Below are positions 6,120 to 7,667 of a DNA stretch of 7,667 bases, one piece after another (the stretch's first letter is position 1; each line of letters opens with the position of its first letter). Source of the DNA: JBDLSO01 sp039799445 (lineage in GTDB: Bacteria; Patescibacteriota; Minisyncoccia; Phycocordibacterales; UBA5272); NCBI GenBank assembly GCA_039799445.1, contig JBDLSO010000032.1, positions 1 to 7,667 on the forward strand. Direction: 5' to 3'. The notes beneath the pieces are model-generated. The model saw only the letters and a program-made list of their open reading frames with translations. It had not been told where the DNA came from and did no database searches. The position numbers were made by a program, and so were the translations under genes.

Positions 6120-7013
6120 CTATTTCTGTATTTGTTGTTTGAGGTAGTCTATCACTTTATTTTCTGCATCAACATTGGCAAAATCACCACCCCCATGAGC
6201 ACCATTTGGAAGGAGATAATATACAACAGATGAGGTACCAAACTTTGAAATAAGTGCATCTCTGAGTTTTTCAGACTGTGGATAGCCTATCATTTGATCT
6301 TTGGCACCATGCATGATTAGAAATCTCACATCTGTACTTGTCGCTAAACTATCTAGGAAATAAAGCGGACTTGCCTTGTAAGACAATTCTTTGTTTTCTT
6401 TTACTGTCGCTCCAATGAGCGCAGACTCTGGAGAGTCGGCATCGCCATTATTTCCAGTTTTTCTCTCTACTCCTGTTTTGATTATGTCTTCATCCATAGT
6501 ATAGAAATCTATAGGTCCGAACCAATCTACACTAGCTTTTATTTTTGTTTCAGGAGATGAGGCAAGTGCAAGTCCAGTCATAGCCGATAAATGCCCACCT
6601 GCAGATGCACCAAATGAAAAGATATTTTCAGTATCAAACTTATATGTTTCAGAGTTCTGCTTTACAAATAACACTACATTTTTTAAGTCAGTTAATTGTG
6701 CAGGCCAAGTCGCTTCACTTGAAAATCTATAATTGATAGATACAACGGCGAATCCTTCCTCTAAAAATCTATCAAGTGATTGAGGATTTTCTTTTGATCC
6801 CATTTTGAAAGCTCCTCCGTGTATCCAAATAACTACTGGGTATTTTTCTTTTTTTATCTTTGGAATATATATATCCAAAACAGTGCTTTTTGAAACATCG
6901 GAATAGGCAATATTTTGAAAATGAGACGTTTGCGCATAATATGTTTTATATACAAAATAAGAACCTATACCCACGGTAACCAAAGCAATTATTATACTGA
7001 TTATTTTTTTCAT
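6120..7013 (-). CDS. Membrane-anchored alpha/beta hydrolase, esterase-lipase type
   Basis: The 297-residue product begins with two Lys and a hydrophobic helix (about 4-22), a signal anchor or uncleaved signal peptide, so the enzyme probably faces outward. The fold has the oxyanion-hole motif HGGAF (65-69), the nucleophile elbow GASAGG with Ser137, an acid in HGAKDQ (Asp239) and the catalytic His273 in NGAHGGGD. This order and the DIYIP start of the domain match carboxylesterase, feruloyl-esterase and BD-FAE-type hydrolases. The substrate cannot be named. An in-frame ATG 12 codons upstream (7049) is rejected because the predicted transcript starts near 7022 and because the signal anchor begins at MKK. 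The membrane protein follows 33 bp downstream, so the two may form an operon. Confidence 0.87.
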   Translation of the reverse strand: MKKIISIIIALVTVGIGSYFVYKTYYAQTSHFQNIAYSDVSKSTVLDIYIPKIKKEKYPVVIWIHGGAFKMGSKENPQSLDRFLEEGFAVVSINYRFSSEATWPAQLTDLKNVVLFVKQNSETYKFDTENIFSFGASAGGHLSAMTGLALASSPETKIKASVDWFGPIDFYTMDEDIIKTGVERKTGNNGDADSPESALIGATVKENKELSYKASPLYFLDSLATSTDVRFLIMHGAKDQMIGYPQSEKLRDALISKFGTSSVVYYLLPNGAHGGGDFANVDAENKVIDYLKQQIQK

Positions 7014-7028
7014 ATGTGTATGTATTAT

Positions 7029-7058
7029 TTTATATAAAAAGTATATCATACATCACAA
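7029..7058 (-). promoter_or_regulatory. Predicted promoter of the hydrolase gene
   Basis: On the minus strand TTGTGA (7058-7053) is followed after 18 nt by TATAAA (7034-7029). The start would be near 7022, only about 9 nt before the ATG at 7013, so there would be no room for a Shine-Dalgarno site. Confidence 0.5.
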
Positions 7059-7077
7059 ATATAAGCTTATGTGTATA

Positions 7078-7095
7078 GTGGACCCGACAGGACTC
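7078..7095 (-). repeat. tRNA-Ala 3'-end fragment, copy 1
   Basis: The 18-mer GTGGACCCGACAGGACTC (plus strand) is identical to the end of the real tRNA-Ala from the T-loop through C74 (7425-7442), in the same orientation. The second A of CCA is not preserved, and no tRNA body precedes it. It lies 158 bp from the next copy. Confidence 0.9.
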
Positions 7096-7192
7096 ACTCC
7101 TCCTTACATTTCATTTCAGTCGAAACTCTCAATTTATATAGTCGCAAAGCTCGTTATAAATTGAAGCCTTCGATTCCTATCGATATATACAC

Positions 7193-7234
7193 AAATATAA
7201 AAACCATAACATTGTTGTTATGGTTTTTATATTT
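7193..7234 (-). terminator. 19-bp perfect hairpin after tRNA-end copy 2
   Basis: Arms 7193-7211 and 7216-7234 are perfectly complementary around a 4-nt loop. The core is CCATAACA/TGTTATGG with AAAAA/TTTTT flanks, so it resembles an intrinsic terminator on either strand. It begins one base after the 3'-end copy 2, just as the true tRNA is followed directly by its own terminator. It also lies on the plus-strand side of copy 1. Confidence 0.65.
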
Positions 7235-7235
7235 T

Positions 7236-7253
7236 GTGGACCCGACAGGACTC
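7236..7253 (-). repeat. tRNA-Ala 3'-end fragment, copy 2
   Basis: The same 18-mer as copy 1, identical to the real tRNA T-loop-to-C74 end. Next to it the plus strand continues TGCC, which matches the tRNA again if five bases (GAACC, the T-loop core) are missing, so this copy is a slightly longer remnant. It lacks the encoded CCA end. Confidence 0.9.
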
Positions 7254-7386
7254 TGCCACGAGTATTTTCTCGCCGTCGCTGTGAAAATCTCTCGGCCCCG
7301 ACTCGCTATTTTCTCTGCTGAGAAAATTATAGCTCCGTCTTTCTCGTCCTGGCGTAAGTAAAGCAGTTTACTTACTTCGGGTCCAC
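7236..7386. repeat. 151-bp non-coding element bounded by 10-bp inverted repeats from the tRNA acceptor end
   Basis: The plus strand begins GTGGACCCGA (7236-7245) and ends TCGGGTCCAC (7377-7386), exact inverted copies of the tRNA-Ala acceptor end. Inside are perfect hairpins GTAAGTAAA/TTTACTTAC (7354-7375) and ATTTTCTC/GAGAAAAT (about 7311-7330). The interior is richer in G and C than the flanks and has no convincing open frame. The left end extends the tRNA match to the 18-mer and, after a 5-base gap, to TGCC. It could be a miniature inverted-repeat element, a decayed tRNA copy or an integration scar; the sequence does not decide. Confidence 0.55.
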
Positions 7387-7434
7387 CATATTAAAAAGCA
7401 CCAATTTTGGTGCTTTTTAATATGGTGGACCCGA
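7377..7434. repeat. 27-bp perfect palindrome joining the tRNA 3' end to its terminator
   Basis: Left arm 7377-7403 and right arm 7408-7434 are perfectly complementary around a 4-nt loop ATTT. The right arm includes the real tRNA 3' end (acceptor strand, A73 and CCA, minus strand). The left arm contains the exact complement, an inverted copy of the acceptor end. Confidence 0.9.
7393..7418 (-). terminator. Intrinsic terminator of tRNA-Ala
   Basis: On the minus strand AAAAAGCACCA pairs with TGGTGCTTTTT around a 4-nt loop, with the T run inside the 3' arm. It begins 4 nt after the encoded CCA. It is the inner part of the larger 27-bp palindrome. Confidence 0.75.
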
Positions 7435-7498
7435 CAGGACTCGAACCTGCCGCCTCCTGCGTGCAAAGCAGGCGCTCTACCAGATGAGCTACGGGCCC
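7423..7498 (-). tRNA. tRNA-Ala (anticodon UGC), CCA encoded
   Basis: All cloverleaf parts are present on the minus strand: acceptor GGGCCCG/CGGGTCC with a G3-U70 wobble, the main alanine identity element; D arm GCTC/GAGC with an 8-nt loop; anticodon arm CCTGC/GCAGG with loop TTTGCAC, reading UGC; 5-nt variable loop; T arm GCAGG/CCTGT with loop TTCGAGT; discriminator A73; and an encoded CCA. The length is 73 nt plus CCA. This gene seems to be the source of the surrounding fragments. Its promoter is about 120 bp upstream because a duplicated half-tRNA lies between. Confidence 0.97.
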
Positions 7499-7519
7499 TG
7501 GTAATTTCTTTTGGTAACA
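7480..7519 (-). repeat. 40-bp direct repeat, copy A (real tRNA 5' part plus leader)
   Basis: This block is identical base for base to 7576-7615, offset by 96 bp. On the minus strand it covers 21 nt of leader and the first 19 nt of the tRNA, up to the D loop. Confidence 0.95.
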
Positions 7520-7542
7520 GAACTTTTGTAACAAATCTATGA

Positions 7543-7594
7543 ACTGCTTTGCAAGCAGTCGGCAATGTGCTTTTGCCAGATGAGCTACGGGCCC
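7543..7594 (-). pseudogene. Truncated tRNA-Ala 5' half with a foreign anticodon-like arm
   Basis: On the minus strand the acceptor 5' strand, positions 8-9 and D arm start match tRNA-Ala for 19 nt, then the sequence diverges. The D stem partner is damaged. A clean 5-bp arm follows, ACTGC/GCAGT with the 7-nt loop TTGCAAA (7559-7543), which would read GCA (Cys). It lies 9 nt too far from the 5' end, and no T arm or acceptor 3' strand follows. It cannot be a normal tRNA; it is either a relic or a tRNA-like leader structure. Confidence 0.65.
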
Positions 7595-7615
7595 TGGTAA
7601 TTTCTTTTGGTAACA
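7576..7615 (-). repeat. 40-bp direct repeat, copy B (leader plus half-tRNA)
   Basis: Identical to 7480-7519. This copy lies next to the promoter, so it probably holds the original leader position; the 96-bp offset is the length of the duplicated or inserted unit. A shorter echo of the leader (TTTTGTAACAAAT) lies between the copies at about 7524-7536. Confidence 0.95.
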
Positions 7616-7621
7616 AATACT

Positions 7622-7649
7622 AGTATAGCACATATACCTTTTTCTGCAA
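7622..7649 (-). promoter_or_regulatory. Predicted promoter of the tRNA-Ala locus
   Basis: On the minus strand TTGCAG (7649-7644) is separated by 16 nt from TATACT (7627-7622), and a TG one base before the -10 makes it an extended -10 promoter. Transcription would start near 7615, at the edge of repeat copy B, so the RNA would carry the half-tRNA before the real tRNA. Confidence 0.65.
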
Positions 7650-7667
7650 CAAAAATAAACCCTATAC

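Larger units (their letters stand above)
7014..7422 (-). other. Gene-free region downstream of tRNA-Ala, filled with tRNA fragments and hairpins
   Basis: No coding sequence is convincing in this stretch. It contains the hydrolase promoter, two direct copies of the tRNA-Ala 3' end (7078-7095 and 7236-7253), a 19-bp hairpin (7193-7234), a 151-bp stretch bounded by inverted repeats (7236-7386) and the tRNA terminator palindrome. The part between the first copy and the 19-bp hairpin also holds a 10-bp inverted repeat, TCAATTTATA with TATAAATTGA (about 7129-7163). Confidence 0.7.

Noticed and set aside
7071..7361. Plus-strand open frame of 96 residues
   Set aside because: It crosses two tRNA 3'-end copies, a 19-bp hairpin and the inverted-repeat element, has no ribosome site and no recognisable domain.
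7078..7442. CRISPR array
   Set aside because: Only three 18-bp repeats with spacings of 158 and 189 bp; the repeats are tRNA sequence and no cas gene is present.
7543..7594. A functional tRNA-Cys suggested by the GCA loop
   Set aside because: The arm is 9 nt out of place, the D stem is broken and there is no T arm or 3' acceptor strand.
7368..7633. Two overlapping minus-strand open frames of about 80 residues
   Set aside because: They read through the tRNA-Ala gene and its duplicated half; the repeated peptide comes from the 40-bp DNA repeat, not from a protein family.

Overview
The window is AT-rich, gene-dense bacterial chromosome. Compact genes, a general lack of Shine-Dalgarno sites, family variants such as a LysRS ending in a GERL-type motif 3, and two short uncharacterised membrane proteins suggest a member of the candidate phyla radiation (Patescibacteria, probably a Parcubacteria-like lineage). 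That placement is inference from protein style and layout; no rRNA or other taxonomic marker is present.

The left part (1-1554, minus strand) is the front of a division and cell-wall (dcw) cluster: mraZ, then rsmH overlapping it, then the start of an unrecognised gene that runs off the left edge. Upstream of mraZ lie four GTGG-type MraZ boxes, as two 10-bp-spaced pairs 21 bp apart. They are interleaved with a good sigma70-type promoter, as expected for MraZ autoregulation.

The middle (1709-4678, minus strand) carries lysS with a strong terminator after it, then greA upstream of lysS, then an MscS-like channel upstream of greA. From 4679 to 4973 is a divergent intergenic region. It contains a plus-strand promoter-like sequence, hairpins and a perfect 17-bp terminator-like palindrome that ends about 50 bp before a YqhA/UPF0114 membrane protein gene (4974-5495). 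This is the layout of an attenuated leader or a small RNA. The YqhA gene has the only strong Shine-Dalgarno site in the window. It converges on a minus-strand pair: a 297-residue membrane-anchored alpha/beta hydrolase (7013-6120) followed by a 5-helix membrane protein of unknown function (6086-5538).

The right end (7078-7649) is the most unusual part. It is a tRNA-Ala(UGC) locus surrounded by pieces of itself. There are two extra 18-bp copies of the T-loop-to-C74 end downstream, an inverted copy of the acceptor end that turns tRNA end plus terminator into a 27-bp perfect palindrome, and a duplicated 5' half-tRNA with its leader between the promoter and the real tRNA. No integrase or transposase is visible, so how this arrangement arose is open.
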